Positions 36,040 through 44,214 of a stretch of 48,710 bases of DNA are shown one piece after another. The DNA is from a virus. Numbering within the stretch: position 1 is the stretch's first letter; each line of letters starts with the position of its first letter. A model generated the notes under the pieces. That model did no database searches and was not told where the DNA came from. It saw only the letters and a program-made list of their open reading frames with translations. Position numbers and translations under genes: made by a program. The stretch spans positions 1 to 48,710 of the IMG/VR virus record IMGVR_UViG_3300017742_000018; one strand, 5' to 3'.

Positions 36040-38589
36040 ATGGCAATAACCATACAAGAATTAATTGCATCGGATACGGTTTCACAAGCGGTTGATAAGA
36101 TTAATTTTAATTTTGATCAATTGCTCCTTAATGGTGGAGGGCCGCTAGGTCCAGCCGGACCAGCAGGACCTACTGGTCCAATAGGCGGTAGAGGAGAAAG
36201 AGGTAGTGAGTGGTATGAAGATGATTCAGTATCAGGTCCAGGAAAGAACCCAAATAATTTTCCACCAACTTTACTTCCGCTAAAGGCAGATTATTATCTT
36301 CAATTTAACGGTGATGTTTGGGAATATGATGGTTCTGCTTGGGTACTTACGACCATTAGCCTTCTAGGTCCACAAGGTCCAACTGGTGCATCGGTAGGAT
36401 TATCACAATTTGGTAATTCACCTAACCCAGGAAACCCAGGTGGGGTTGCACCTAATAATTATTCACAAAATGCAAAAAACGTAGGATATCCTTCAATGAT
36501 GCCGCAAGGGTCTCAGACTATTTCTACAGCCAACCAAGGTGTACCTACCTTTGCTGTTGGTATTGCAGGCCCAGATGATATTCAGACATATCCTAATGGT
36601 GTAAATGTAACAACAGACTTTAGAATAGTAGATGCCTTTGCTGGTACACTTGATTCATCTAATACTAGTTTTTTATTACATCAAAAAAATACTGGTGCAG
36701 CCGCTATACGGTTCATGGGCGGAACTGAGGCAGGTGAAAACTTTGAGCAACTTGATTACACTAAGTTAGCACAAATAAGACTAACTTCTGATGATGCTCT
36801 AAATATATCGGTACCTAAACAACCAACAGGCGTTGGCAGTAGTACTGATACCATTGGGTTTAATGTAGAAACGGCTGAAAGAGGACAGTCTTTTAGATCA
36901 GGTGCAGGTTTTGAATATGTCACTGGTACTAAAGGTGGTTCTGGTTCATCTTATTTTAATTCTAATTATGCAGTTACGGTTAATTCATTTAACCCTTTAG
37001 GTAGTTCACAAAAAGGTAAATTTGATTTAAATACTATTGGTGATGGTGGTACTACCCGTCTCCAGATGGGAGGTAATGATATTGTTATACCATCATCAAC
37101 AGCAGCCGATGGGTTTTTAGTAGCGGAGGCCAGGTCTATAGATTTGGTGTCTTCAAGCCAAATTCAACTTATTGCACAATCTGATGCTTATATAAAATCC
37201 CAAGGCGCTGTTGTAGTTGTTGATGGCAACATTACATTAGATACAATAAACACAGGTTTTATTAATCTTACATCGGCAGGAACTGGGGATATTCATATTA
37301 ATACTACCGGAGGTGGTTCTACAAAAATGCAGAGCTCTGTACTTACCAGTTTAATTACAGGTGTTAATTCTGTTGAAGTGGATATAGCAAGCGGTATAAC
37401 TTTACAAACAAATCAAAATACAAATAGCATTGATTTATTAGCAATAGGTGTAAGTAGCGATATTAACATAAAGGCTACAGAAAATATAACACTAGGTACA
37501 TCAGGCGCCGATAGTGCTATTTATCCTAATATAAATGTAGTGTTAAATGGAACTAATAGACGTACTCAATATAGAGGTAAGGAAACATGGGGAGCATCAC
37601 TAACACCGGTCCCTGCTAATTTAATTGATGCTCCTGTATATAAACATGAATGGACTGACGCATCAGCTGCAGATAGTCCTATAGTTGGTGGTTCAGTTGT
37701 AAGGCAGATGGGTGCACAGAGTTACTATACAGATGCCGGCGTACAATATCAACAATATAATGATGGTTTTGATCAAGTAATCATAGGTAAGCCTGAGTAT
37801 AATCCTGGTGTACTAGGAGGTAATAGATTAGGATTATTTGTTAACACAACTGGTCAAACTGTACCTCCTCAGTTTTCAGGCTCAGGTGGAATAAAGGAAA
37901 ATCCTTCACAAGAGAGTTTTAGAGTAGATGGAACTACTACTAAGATTAGCAATAATTTAATATTTGGTGGTGAGAACGGTACTCAAGTAGTAAATATTGA
38001 TCCACTATGGGATAGTCCAAATGTAAACGGTAGAGTATATAATATTACAGTGGAATCTCCTTATATACAAGTTAACATTGGAACATTTACACCAGTAAAT
38101 AGTGCGGCTGCTGTTAATTCTATGACTGTACGAGACCAAGCTGATTGGGAAGCGGAGTTAAGATTAATGTTTAATAATGATTCTATGATTCATGGTCAGC
38201 AAGTTACACTTGAGGTTAATACGGTGCCATCTAAATTTGTATTCTCCGGAGCAATAAGAATGGCGGAACAATATGGTAAATTAAATATTTTCTATCAAAA
38301 CATGGATAATGGTGGTGTTATAACACAAAAATCCGCTGGGTTTATTGAAACAGACCAAGCTGATATTATTAACTTTGGAGGGAACCCTACTACATACATA
38401 ATGAAAACTAATCTTTATAATTTTAGCTTTAGTAACATGGGACAAAAAACTTTCTATAATGGTAATGGTGCTAATGCTGCTGGTGGAGTTAATATTCAAA
38501 AAGGATGGTCATTAAGATCTATTAGCTTCATAACATCCGGTGAGGAAAATAACATTAGTTATAACATGGCGCCTATTGCTTCATCATAA
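36040..38589 (+). CDS. Fibre/baseplate protein with short collagen-like segments
   Basis: 849 residues. The N-terminal about 30 residues share a tag with the 24585 product. Next come Gly-X-Y segments GPLGPAGPAGPTGPIGG (about 34-50) and GPQGPTGAS (about 112-120), here Pro-rich unlike the Gln-rich fibre at 2362. Residues about 125-500 are beta-helix-like with many T/S/N repeats (GTGDIHINTTGGGST, NTNSIDLLAIGVSSDINIKA). The C-terminal third is globular. This is a typical tail fibre or short-tail-fibre layout. No intramolecular chaperone domain is recognised. Fibre or spike role is likely; receptor unknown. Confidence 0.65.
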   Translation: MAITIQELIASDTVSQAVDKINFNFDQLLLNGGGPLGPAGPAGPTGPIGGRGERGSEWYEDDSVSGPGKNPNNFPPTLLPLKADYYLQFNGDVWEYDGSAWVLTTISLLGPQGPTGASVGLSQFGNSPNPGNPGGVAPNNYSQNAKNVGYPSMMPQGSQTISTANQGVPTFAVGIAGPDDIQTYPNGVNVTTDFRIVDAFAGTLDSSNTSFLLHQKNTGAAAIRFMGGTEAGENFEQLDYTKLAQIRLTSDDALNISVPKQPTGVGSSTDTIGFNVETAERGQSFRSGAGFEYVTGTKGGSGSSYFNSNYAVTVNSFNPLGSSQKGKFDLNTIGDGGTTRLQMGGNDIVIPSSTAADGFLVAEARSIDLVSSSQIQLIAQSDAYIKSQGAVVVVDGNITLDTINTGFINLTSAGTGDIHINTTGGGSTKMQSSVLTSLITGVNSVEVDIASGITLQTNQNTNSIDLLAIGVSSDINIKATENITLGTSGADSAIYPNINVVLNGTNRRTQYRGKETWGASLTPVPANLIDAPVYKHEWTDASAADSPIVGGSVVRQMGAQSYYTDAGVQYQQYNDGFDQVIIGKPEYNPGVLGGNRLGLFVNTTGQTVPPQFSGSGGIKENPSQESFRVDGTTTKISNNLIFGGENGTQVVNIDPLWDSPNVNGRVYNITVESPYIQVNIGTFTPVNSAAAVNSMTVRDQADWEAELRLMFNNDSMIHGQQVTLEVNTVPSKFVFSGAIRMAEQYGKLNIFYQNMDNGGVITQKSAGFIETDQADIINFGGNPTTYIMKTNLYNFSFSNMGQKTFYNGNGANAAGGVNIQKGWSLRSISFITSGEENNISYNMAPIASS

Positions 38590-38606
38590 TATTTAAATAA
38601 TAAAAA

Positions 38607-38849
38607 ATGACAAAAAAAGAGAAAAAAGAATTAACTAATTTTGTAGATAGATATAAGCAAATAGAAACATCTATTGATCTTATGCAAAAAAGTATTGTAA
38701 GTTTAGCTGAAAAAAGAGATAATCTTTTTGAGGAATTAGACACTATGAAAAACCAAGAGAAAGCGTTTATGGATAAGCTTATTAAAAAATATGGAGAAAG
38801 CAATGTTACCCCATATAAGTTAATGAAAATTTACGAAGAAGGATTATGA
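38607..38849 (+). CDS. Small coiled-coil protein
   Basis: 80 residues, almost entirely alpha-helical with heptad character (KKEKKELTNFVDRYKQIETSIDLMQKSIVSLAEKRDNLFEELDTMKN) and highly charged. There is no signal peptide. Its TGA stop overlaps the next gene's start as ATGA, so it is translated together with the membrane-anchored protein that follows, and the two may interact through coiled coils. Function unknown; a lysis or assembly accessory role is possible. Confidence 0.65.
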   Translation: MTKKEKKELTNFVDRYKQIETSIDLMQKSIVSLAEKRDNLFEELDTMKNQEKAFMDKLIKKYGESNVTPYKLMKIYEEGL

Positions 38850-39616
38850 TAATTTTAAAAAACATAATAGGAATACTTACTGATCCTAAAAACACAAGAA
38901 TGTTTTTACTAGGAGGTATTGTAGTGTTATGTATTTTATTACTAAGACAATGTCAAGCAACGGACGAGGCCAAAGGTGAAGCAAGTAGAATTGAGAATAA
39001 TTGGAAAGCTTCATTAGATACAATAGAAAATTATATTGATAAAAATGGTAATGCAGCCGCAGAGATACGAGCTTTAAATTTATCATTAGAAGAAATTGAA
39101 GATGAATTAGAATACGAAAAAGGAAAGCCACCATTAACGGTAATAAAAACGGAAACCGTAATAGAGGAAGTTATAAAAGAAGTACCTGTAGTTGTCGTTG
39201 ATACAATAGTAGGAAATTTTAATTCAGCGTTAACTTTTTCGGATACTGCGTCTTGGGGGAAAAGCTTTAGAGAAGTAGGAGTTTTTGTCCCGTATGAAAT
39301 TGGCAAAACTTCTATAGACTTTGGTAATGCAACTATTGATCTAAAGCAAAATATATTTTTATCTGCTTCGCTAATAAGAGATAATAAAACAAAAGAATTA
39401 TTTGTAAATCTTTCAACAGACTATCCTGGTACTACTTTTAATAGTGCTGAAGGAATATTAATTGATCAAAGAAGTAAGGCATTTAAAGATTTGCAATATC
39501 AAAATAGAAAAACATTAGGACTAGGATTACAACTAGGTGTTGGTCTAAGCGGTAATGGATTTGCGCCTTATGTTGGTGTAGGTTTAAATTACACCCCTAA
39601 GTTTTTGCAATGGTAA
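38846..39616 (+). CDS. Membrane-anchored periplasmic coiled-coil protein (spanin-like candidate)
   Basis: 256 residues. One membrane helix at about 19-36 (MFLLGGIVVLCILLLRQC) is followed by a coiled-coil stretch at about 37-95. Beta-rich C-terminal segments finish in a Gly-rich amphipathic motif (LGLGLQLGVGLSGNGFAPYVGVGLNYTP) like outer-membrane beta strands. An N-terminal inner-membrane anchor, helical rod and outer-membrane-like end would suit bridging of the two membranes, as spanins do. No lipobox is present, and no holin or endolysin gene is seen in the window, so lysis function is speculative. It could also be a membrane-embedded infection factor. Confidence 0.6.
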   Translation: MIILKNIIGILTDPKNTRMFLLGGIVVLCILLLRQCQATDEAKGEASRIENNWKASLDTIENYIDKNGNAAAEIRALNLSLEEIEDELEYEKGKPPLTVIKTETVIEEVIKEVPVVVVDTIVGNFNSALTFSDTASWGKSFREVGVFVPYEIGKTSIDFGNATIDLKQNIFLSASLIRDNKTKELFVNLSTDYPGTTFNSAEGILIDQRSKAFKDLQYQNRKTLGLGLQLGVGLSGNGFAPYVGVGLNYTPKFLQW

Positions 39617-39629
39617 ATAAATAAAAAAA
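39616..39629 (+). promoter_or_regulatory. A-rich leader/late-promoter-like element
   Basis: AATAAATAAAAAAA overlaps the upstream stop and runs directly into ATG 39629. With so little spacing it probably acts in translation rather than as a promoter, at least at this site. Confidence 0.35.
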
Positions 39630-41014
39630 TGGAATCATCTAAATTTTTACAATTATCGGACGGAATATTATTAGAGTATATTTATACTAGTCAATCTAAT
39701 CCAACCGAACTTAATACTGCTGATTACCCTATAGATATAATGAGGGATGGTCATACAGGTGGTAGCTATTTATTTAATACGAGTAATGTTTCAGCCGAGA
39801 TAGGTAATTATACAGATATTTCTGCTGCTGCAATCAACAAAAATAAAACTCAGTATGCTTATTTAGATACCGACATAGGTGTACCTTATAATGATTTTGA
39901 TCCTTTATTAACTGATACTGCTAATTTATTACAATCATTTTCACCAGAGCAAAATATTGCATATGATAAAATAAGAGTACATTTTATATCAGGGTTTTCT
40001 TTTACAGGGTATGACGGTATTATATTTGAAACATTAGTTCCAAGGAGAGATGGTGTAATGTTAAATTTATCTTCCATAAATTTCTTAAAGACTGATACTC
40101 CAGTATTTAATCCAGATCCAGTTTTAATAAATGATAAACTTTACGCATCATATATAGAGTGGATGGTTCCATCTTTATTCTTTATGAATAATACGCCTAA
40201 CCTTACTACAGATACAAATTCTTTAGGAAATAAATTAACAGAAGGTCAAGGATTTTTAAATACCCCTACTATTACGTTTAAAGCAACAGGTATTTATGAA
40301 ACTATAATTGAAAATAGCTATAGTTATTATAACGTTGAAGAAATTAATTCAGTTACATTACCAAGTAGAGATATTTATGATAATCTATATGCAAGTGTAA
40401 TTGAATCAGATGGGGGAGATTATTTTGAATTATCTGGCCAAGTTACCGGTTCTACATTTCAAGATTTTATAATGCAATTAAATGCCGAGTCAGGTGGATT
40501 AGACAATATAGTATTTCATGAAATTAATGTAAGCGAACAGATAGATACAATTTTTACAAAAACTAGTACACAAGTATTTACTCAGACTACACAATTTAAT
40601 GAACCAATATTATTTAGGCCAATTATTTTAAATAGTGCTGTTGCTGCATCCTTTACTATTAATTATGTTCTAAGAATTTATAATAGAGCAAATAATACGC
40701 AGATAATTAAGCAAGCTAAATTAACCTCATTTGATGTTAAGAAATATGGTAGGCGTTTAATGAAAATAAATTTAGGTGTTGTTCCTACTGTGGCTAATGT
40801 ATATAATCAGATAGCGGCAGATGATGGTAATAACATTATAGTTAATAATGGAGGTGGTGCTGGGTTACCTGGACAGACAACTGAAAAGGTGGTTGAAAAA
40901 ATGGTAGTAAAAACTAAATATGTAACTTCATTTAGAGATAAGTTAAATGTAAAGGCTGCAATATCTCCAGCTAAAATACAAACAATAACAGAAAGCAATG
41001 GCGGAACAGAATAA
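39629..41014 (+). CDS. Structural protein, unassigned
   Basis: 461 residues, not recognised. It is beta-rich with a N-terminal segment LLEYIYTSQSNPTELNTADYPIDIM, a central core (IRVHFISGFSFTGYDGIIFETLVPRRDGVML), and a Gly/Asn-rich linker near 400-420 (NNIIVNNGGGAGLPGQ). The C-terminal tail is basic (VVEKMVVKTKYVTSFRDKL). The end overlaps the next gene by 17 bases. It lies among tail and fibre genes. A virion component is likely; the specific role is unknown. Confidence 0.55.
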   Translation: MESSKFLQLSDGILLEYIYTSQSNPTELNTADYPIDIMRDGHTGGSYLFNTSNVSAEIGNYTDISAAAINKNKTQYAYLDTDIGVPYNDFDPLLTDTANLLQSFSPEQNIAYDKIRVHFISGFSFTGYDGIIFETLVPRRDGVMLNLSSINFLKTDTPVFNPDPVLINDKLYASYIEWMVPSLFFMNNTPNLTTDTNSLGNKLTEGQGFLNTPTITFKATGIYETIIENSYSYYNVEEINSVTLPSRDIYDNLYASVIESDGGDYFELSGQVTGSTFQDFIMQLNAESGGLDNIVFHEINVSEQIDTIFTKTSTQVFTQTTQFNEPILFRPIILNSAVAASFTINYVLRIYNRANNTQIIKQAKLTSFDVKKYGRRLMKINLGVVPTVANVYNQIAADDGNNIIVNNGGGAGLPGQTTEKVVEKMVVKTKYVTSFRDKLNVKAAISPAKIQTITESNGGTE

Positions 41015-42020
41015 CAAGGTAAGCGCATTTACAAAACCAGCAAAGTCAATACCATTGGCATCAACTGCACCTATTGGAGTTTCAACAAATGTAGCTACCA
41101 CTAAACCTTACCAAGAATTTTTTCAGAGATTTATAGTATTAGATCCTAATGCTAGAACTTTACCTAACGGTGATGGTACAATACGAATATCACCTTTTGA
41201 TGATTATATTATCTTTACTTTATATGATGATACCGTAGGATCTGTTCCTGTTGATCCGGCTAACCAAAAACAAGAAAACCCTAATGAAGCTGCGGCTTTC
41301 GTTAATACCGCTGAGTCACCAATAGATCTTAGTAATGTAGGTACCCTTACTTTAGTTTTTGTTGGGGAAAATGATGAAATTAGAATTCCTAATTGGACAC
41401 AGGTACAAAACGTCGATTTATCACAAGGGCAAGTATTATTTAGAATAGACAAAGAAAGCTCAAAAAAGATTTTATCTTTAGATAATAATAACTTTTATAT
41501 CTCTACTAGAATGGAAGATGTAAATGGTGTTAGTGACGAAAGTGTATTGTATACAGGTACATTCTTAGGCTTAACCGATGCAGCACAAGAAAGCATGACA
41601 TCCAAAATGGAAGCACAAGCTGCCTTATATTCAGATGAGCTTGCGAGATTGCAATTACAGATATTAAATTATGAAGCAAACCAAGCAGAGTTATTATCTA
41701 CTATAGAAGAATTAAATTCAACTATTATAGCTTTAGAAAATTCTAATATTGCATTAGCAGATCAGGTTGAGGTTCTATCAAATCAGTTAGGAAGTACCGA
41801 GGCTGAATTGGCAATAGAAGAATCTAGAAATGCTCAATTAAGAGCGGATCTTGCTAGAAAAAAGAAACTGCAAGTAATGAGTTTAGCAGTTAGGGCTAAC
41901 CAAGCTAAATCAAAGGCTAGGTATAGAAGATTCTTTAGACAATCGGCTAGAGCTAATCAAAGTTTTAATACAACAAAAAATGCAATAAGCTTCCCAACCA
42001 GCTTTAGGCGAATTTCATAA
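40998..42020 (+). CDS. Structural protein with central coiled coil and basic C-terminus
   Basis: 340 residues. Residues about 35-195 are beta-rich (TKPYQEFFQRFIVLDPNARTL ... FDDYIIFTLYDD). A long coiled coil at about 200-290 (LARLQLQILNYEANQAELLSTIEELNSTIIALENSN ... QLGSTEAELAIEES) suggests a trimer or dimer. The last 55 residues are Arg/Lys/Ser-rich (ARYRRFFRQSARANQSFNTT). It overlaps the previous gene by 17 bases. It could be a tail fibre attachment or whisker-like protein. No family recognised. Confidence 0.55.
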   Translation: MAEQNNKVSAFTKPAKSIPLASTAPIGVSTNVATTKPYQEFFQRFIVLDPNARTLPNGDGTIRISPFDDYIIFTLYDDTVGSVPVDPANQKQENPNEAAAFVNTAESPIDLSNVGTLTLVFVGENDEIRIPNWTQVQNVDLSQGQVLFRIDKESSKKILSLDNNNFYISTRMEDVNGVSDESVLYTGTFLGLTDAAQESMTSKMEAQAALYSDELARLQLQILNYEANQAELLSTIEELNSTIIALENSNIALADQVEVLSNQLGSTEAELAIEESRNAQLRADLARKKKLQVMSLAVRANQAKSKARYRRFFRQSARANQSFNTTKNAISFPTSFRRIS

Positions 42021-42030
42021 TAAATAGGAT

Positions 42031-42585
42031 ATGATATTAAGCGCAAGAAATAATCAGTTTAAATTTGAATTTCCTAGAAATTTTATACCTAAGGAAATTT
42101 CAGATAAATATAAACCATACTTAAATAGAATGCCAGGTGCAATGATAAAAGAACCTATTGACTATTTTAATTATGGTATACAGTCAATGAATTTACCAGG
42201 ACCTAGCTTTGACCCAGTAACACAAAATGATTTCCCAGGTAACACCAGAAGATTTAGAACCAGCTTACCTAAGCAAGAACTTTTTGATAAAGAGTTAACT
42301 GTAACTATGCAAGCATTTGATGGTTGGGTAAATTACTGGATGGCTATTGAAGTATTTGAATACTATTATAAGCAAAGTGGAAAAAATCCATTTGTGCCTG
42401 AAGGTATAGGCTTACAAATGATAGACGGGGATGGTAATATTTTTGTAACTTGCCAAATGAAAGATATGATAATGACAGGTGTAAGCGCATTAGATTTAAA
42501 TTTCTCAAGTAACACAATAGAATTCCAAACCTTTGATATTAACTTTACTTATAACATTTTAGAAACTAAGGTTAATCTTGTCTAA
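42031..42585 (+). CDS. Tail-tube-fold protein (gp19/gp54-like)
   Basis: 184 residues, close to T4 gp19 (163). The pattern is that of the tube fold: a loop FNYGIQSMNLPGPSFDPVTQ, a strand and helix LTVTMQAFDGWVNYWMAIEVFEYYY, then DGNIFVTCQMKDMIMTGVSALDLNFSSNTIEFQTFDINFTYN, similar to the gp19 ending of the form ...EIQTFEVTLALDYW. It may be the main tail tube subunit or a tube-derived baseplate cap (gp48/gp54). It lies far from the rest of the tube-baseplate core here and no sheath gene is in the window, so which one is unresolved. Confidence 0.6.
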   Translation: MILSARNNQFKFEFPRNFIPKEISDKYKPYLNRMPGAMIKEPIDYFNYGIQSMNLPGPSFDPVTQNDFPGNTRRFRTSLPKQELFDKELTVTMQAFDGWVNYWMAIEVFEYYYKQSGKNPFVPEGIGLQMIDGDGNIFVTCQMKDMIMTGVSALDLNFSSNTIEFQTFDINFTYNILETKVNLV

Positions 42586-42592
42586 TATATAA
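42584..42592 (+). promoter_or_regulatory. Candidate late promoter AATATATAA
   Basis: An exact element copy directly overlapping the previous stop (TAA 42583-42585) and 24 bases before ATG 42608. Confidence 0.45.
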
Positions 42593-42607
42593 ACAAATAG
42601 AAAAGCA

Positions 42608-42964
42608 ATGAAAACATTTAAAGACTATCTTACTGAAAATCATAATGAATCGGTAGACATACAAAATCTATTAAATGAATCTTATGATTTAACAGAAGAA
42701 CAAGAAGCTGCAATTGATAATGCAGTTGATAGAATCATGGAAGAACATAATAATGGTAAAGACTTAGAGATTATTATGGAAGAGATTATTAATGAAGGTA
42801 TATTAGGATCTGTCTTAGGTGGACTCACCGGTTTTGCATTAGGAAAATCTGTAGGGAAAGCAATTGCAAAAGTACTAGGTATCCAAAAGGGTGCTTTATA
42901 TGATTTATTAACCAGTCGATTAATCGGTGCTGCATTAGGTGCGGTATTAGGTAAGAGACTATAA
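42608..42964 (+). CDS. Candidate internal head protein with capsid-targeting peptide and glycine-zipper domain
   Basis: 118 residues. The first ten, MKTFKDYLTE, match the pattern of T4 internal-protein capsid targeting sequences (MKTYQEFIAE in IPIII, from memory), which the prohead protease removes after the Glu. Further (L/I)-x-E sites lie at 22-24, 28-30 and 61-63. Residues 64-118 are hydrophobic and Gly-rich (GILGSVLGGLTGFALGKSVG, RLIGAALGAVLGKRL), a glycine-zipper pattern typical of membrane-inserting or pore proteins. It has its own promoter-like element. I infer a head-packaged protein, perhaps ejected with DNA; without proteolysis data it remains a hypothesis. Confidence 0.6.
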   Translation: MKTFKDYLTENHNESVDIQNLLNESYDLTEEQEAAIDNAVDRIMEEHNNGKDLEIIMEEIINEGILGSVLGGLTGFALGKSVGKAIAKVLGIQKGALYDLLTSRLIGAALGAVLGKRL

Positions 42965-42974
42965 TTTAATATAA

Positions 42975-43649
42975 TTGATTTACACAGGTATAGACTTCTC
43001 CTTAAACAGCCCAGGTACTTGCACACAGGACCATAAAGGCAAATACACATTTATTACATTTTTCAATTACGGAAATAGAATATGGGATGATGCTGGTAAA
43101 AAAATACCTAAAGCGTTCTCCATACATAAAGAGTTAGTAGATGATAAAACTATATTAGGATTTCCGTATTATAGACAAGTAAAAGATAAAGACTTTTTAC
43201 TTAGGGAACGGGAAAAACTCACGGATGGTCAAAATATAGCAGACTTAATTTCAAATATTTTAATAACATTATATGGAACCGAAAACCATAAGATTGCATT
43301 AGAAGGTTTTTCGTATGGTTCAAAAGGTAACTCATTTATTGACATAGTTCAGTATAATACATTTTTAAGAAATGAAATAGTTAATGCTTGGGGTGTAGAA
43401 AATATTTCAATATATCAACCATCTCACGTAAAGAAATTAGCTGGAAAAGGTAATGCAAACAAACATTATATGGTAAAGGCTTTCCAAGATGACGTTTTTA
43501 ATGATAAAGATTTAAGGAAAACTAAATTATGGAAATGGACTCAAGGTAAAGACTTTACAGAAAAGATCCCTAAACCTATAGATGACTTAGTAGATGCGTA
43601 TTTTATATTAAATGCTAATAAAGAAAAAGGGTGGTCATTGAATACTTAA
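42975..43649 (+). CDS. RuvC-like Holliday-junction resolvase family nuclease
   Basis: 224 residues with an RNase H fold. Conserved acidic residues are D7 in TGIDFSLNSPG, E110 in IALEGFSYGSKGN, and D203/D204 with D207 in PIDDLVDAYFIL. The KKLAGKGNANKHYMV segment (153-167) is also typical of phage RuvC-like proteins. It would resolve recombination or packaging intermediates, a role played by endonuclease VII (gp49) in T4. The start is TTG 42975: a stop codon lies immediately upstream in frame (42972-42974) and the first acidic residue is only six codons in, so no ATG start is possible. Confidence 0.8.
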   Translation: MIYTGIDFSLNSPGTCTQDHKGKYTFITFFNYGNRIWDDAGKKIPKAFSIHKELVDDKTILGFPYYRQVKDKDFLLREREKLTDGQNIADLISNILITLYGTENHKIALEGFSYGSKGNSFIDIVQYNTFLRNEIVNAWGVENISIYQPSHVKKLAGKGNANKHYMVKAFQDDVFNDKDLRKTKLWKWTQGKDFTEKIPKPIDDLVDAYFILNANKEKGWSLNT

Positions 43650-43755
43650 TACATAGAAAACCACTAAATACTTTTATGTCTAGTAATTACATACTTTTCT
43701 TTCTTCAATCTGTTAAATTTTATATATAGCAATTAGAACTTAGTTTCAGAATATT
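43650..43755 (+). other. 106-base intergenic region before the co-chaperonin gene
   Basis: AT-rich and without a gene. TATATATAG (43720-43728), a weak variant of AATATATAA, lies 36 bases before ATG 43756. The right end carries ACTTAGTTTCAGA (43738-43750), one arm of an inverted repeat whose partner is downstream of the gene. No tRNA is visible. Confidence 0.5.
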
Positions 43756-44050
43756 ATGATAAAAGCAATAAAAAATAGAATATTTATTAAAAAAGATGAA
43801 CTACCAGAGAAAATAGGTAGTATATATGTACCTAAAACCGAAGGTCAGTATGCTCCACCTTATTCTGGAACAATCATATCTGTAGGTAATGACATAGAGG
43901 ATGAGGATTACAAAGTTGGGGCAAGAGTCCTATTTCATGATTTAGCTGGAACTGAATTTAAATATAATGATGAAACTATATTCAGCATCAGAGAAAATGA
44001 TGTAACCGCTATTTTACAATAAAAAAGTTCTATTTAGTCTGAAACTAAGT
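43738..44050 (+). repeat. 13-bp inverted repeat flanking the co-chaperonin gene
   Basis: ACTTAGTTTCAGA (43738-43750) and TCTGAAACTAAGT (44038-44050) are exact reverse complements. An overlapping pair, TAGAACTT (43734-43741) and AAGTTCTA (44025-44032), is also present. They bracket the gene closely. Confidence 0.6.
43756..44022 (+). CDS. GroES/gp31-like co-chaperonin
   Basis: 88 residues with the GroES chaperonin-10 fold pattern: IKAIKNRIFIKKDE at the N-terminus, then a candidate mobile-loop segment about 17-28 (PEKIGSIYVPKT), then PPYSGTIISVGNDI, then YKVGARVLFHDLAGTEF and IFSIRENDVTAIL. It should cap host GroEL, and T4 gp31 does so to fold the major capsid protein gp23. Sequence resembles bacterial GroES more than T4 gp31. 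It stands alone between two intergenic regions, next to the SSB gene, so it probably has separate regulation. Confidence 0.85.
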   Translation: MIKAIKNRIFIKKDELPEKIGSIYVPKTEGQYAPPYSGTIISVGNDIEDEDYKVGARVLFHDLAGTEFKYNDETIFSIRENDVTAILQ

Positions 44051-44214
44051 AGAGATATGAATATATAATAAACAAAGGAACTGATATATTCAGGGACTTA
44101 TAAACAGGCATATAACAAGGCAAAGTATATTGGCAATACCCGGGCAAATTAAAAATAGGCAGAGCTGCGTTATATCCACAATTAATAACAAAGTAAAATA
44201 AAAAGGCAATTAAA
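44023..44214 (+). promoter_or_regulatory. Long leader of the gp32-like gene with promoter-like element and GGCA repeats
   Basis: A 192-base gap. AATATATAA (44060-44068) would give an mRNA leader of roughly 140 bases, far longer than elsewhere. GGCA recurs at 44107, 44119, 44132, 44143, 44158 and 44205, plus 44217 in ATGGCA; most spacings are 11-15 bases. In T4, gp32 represses its own mRNA by binding a leader with a pseudoknot and an unstructured A/U-rich repeat tract, so an autoregulatory leader is a reasonable inference. Confidence 0.5.
44060..44068 (+). promoter_or_regulatory. Candidate promoter AATATATAA for the replication operon
   Basis: An exact element copy, followed by TAAACAAAGG, 155 bases before ATG 44215. 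Confidence 0.4.

Noticed and set aside
38573-39306. Three minus-strand ORFs opposite the coiled-coil genes
   Set aside because: Each lies opposite a better supported + strand gene, and together they conflict with the uniform gene direction.
42682-43050. Minus-strand ORF opposite the glycine-zipper gene
   Set aside because: It spans two + strand genes with clear features and no start signal is seen.
43650-44214. tRNA genes in the two longest intergenic regions
   Set aside because: No cloverleaf, no T-loop consensus and no 3' acceptor stem pattern was found by eye.
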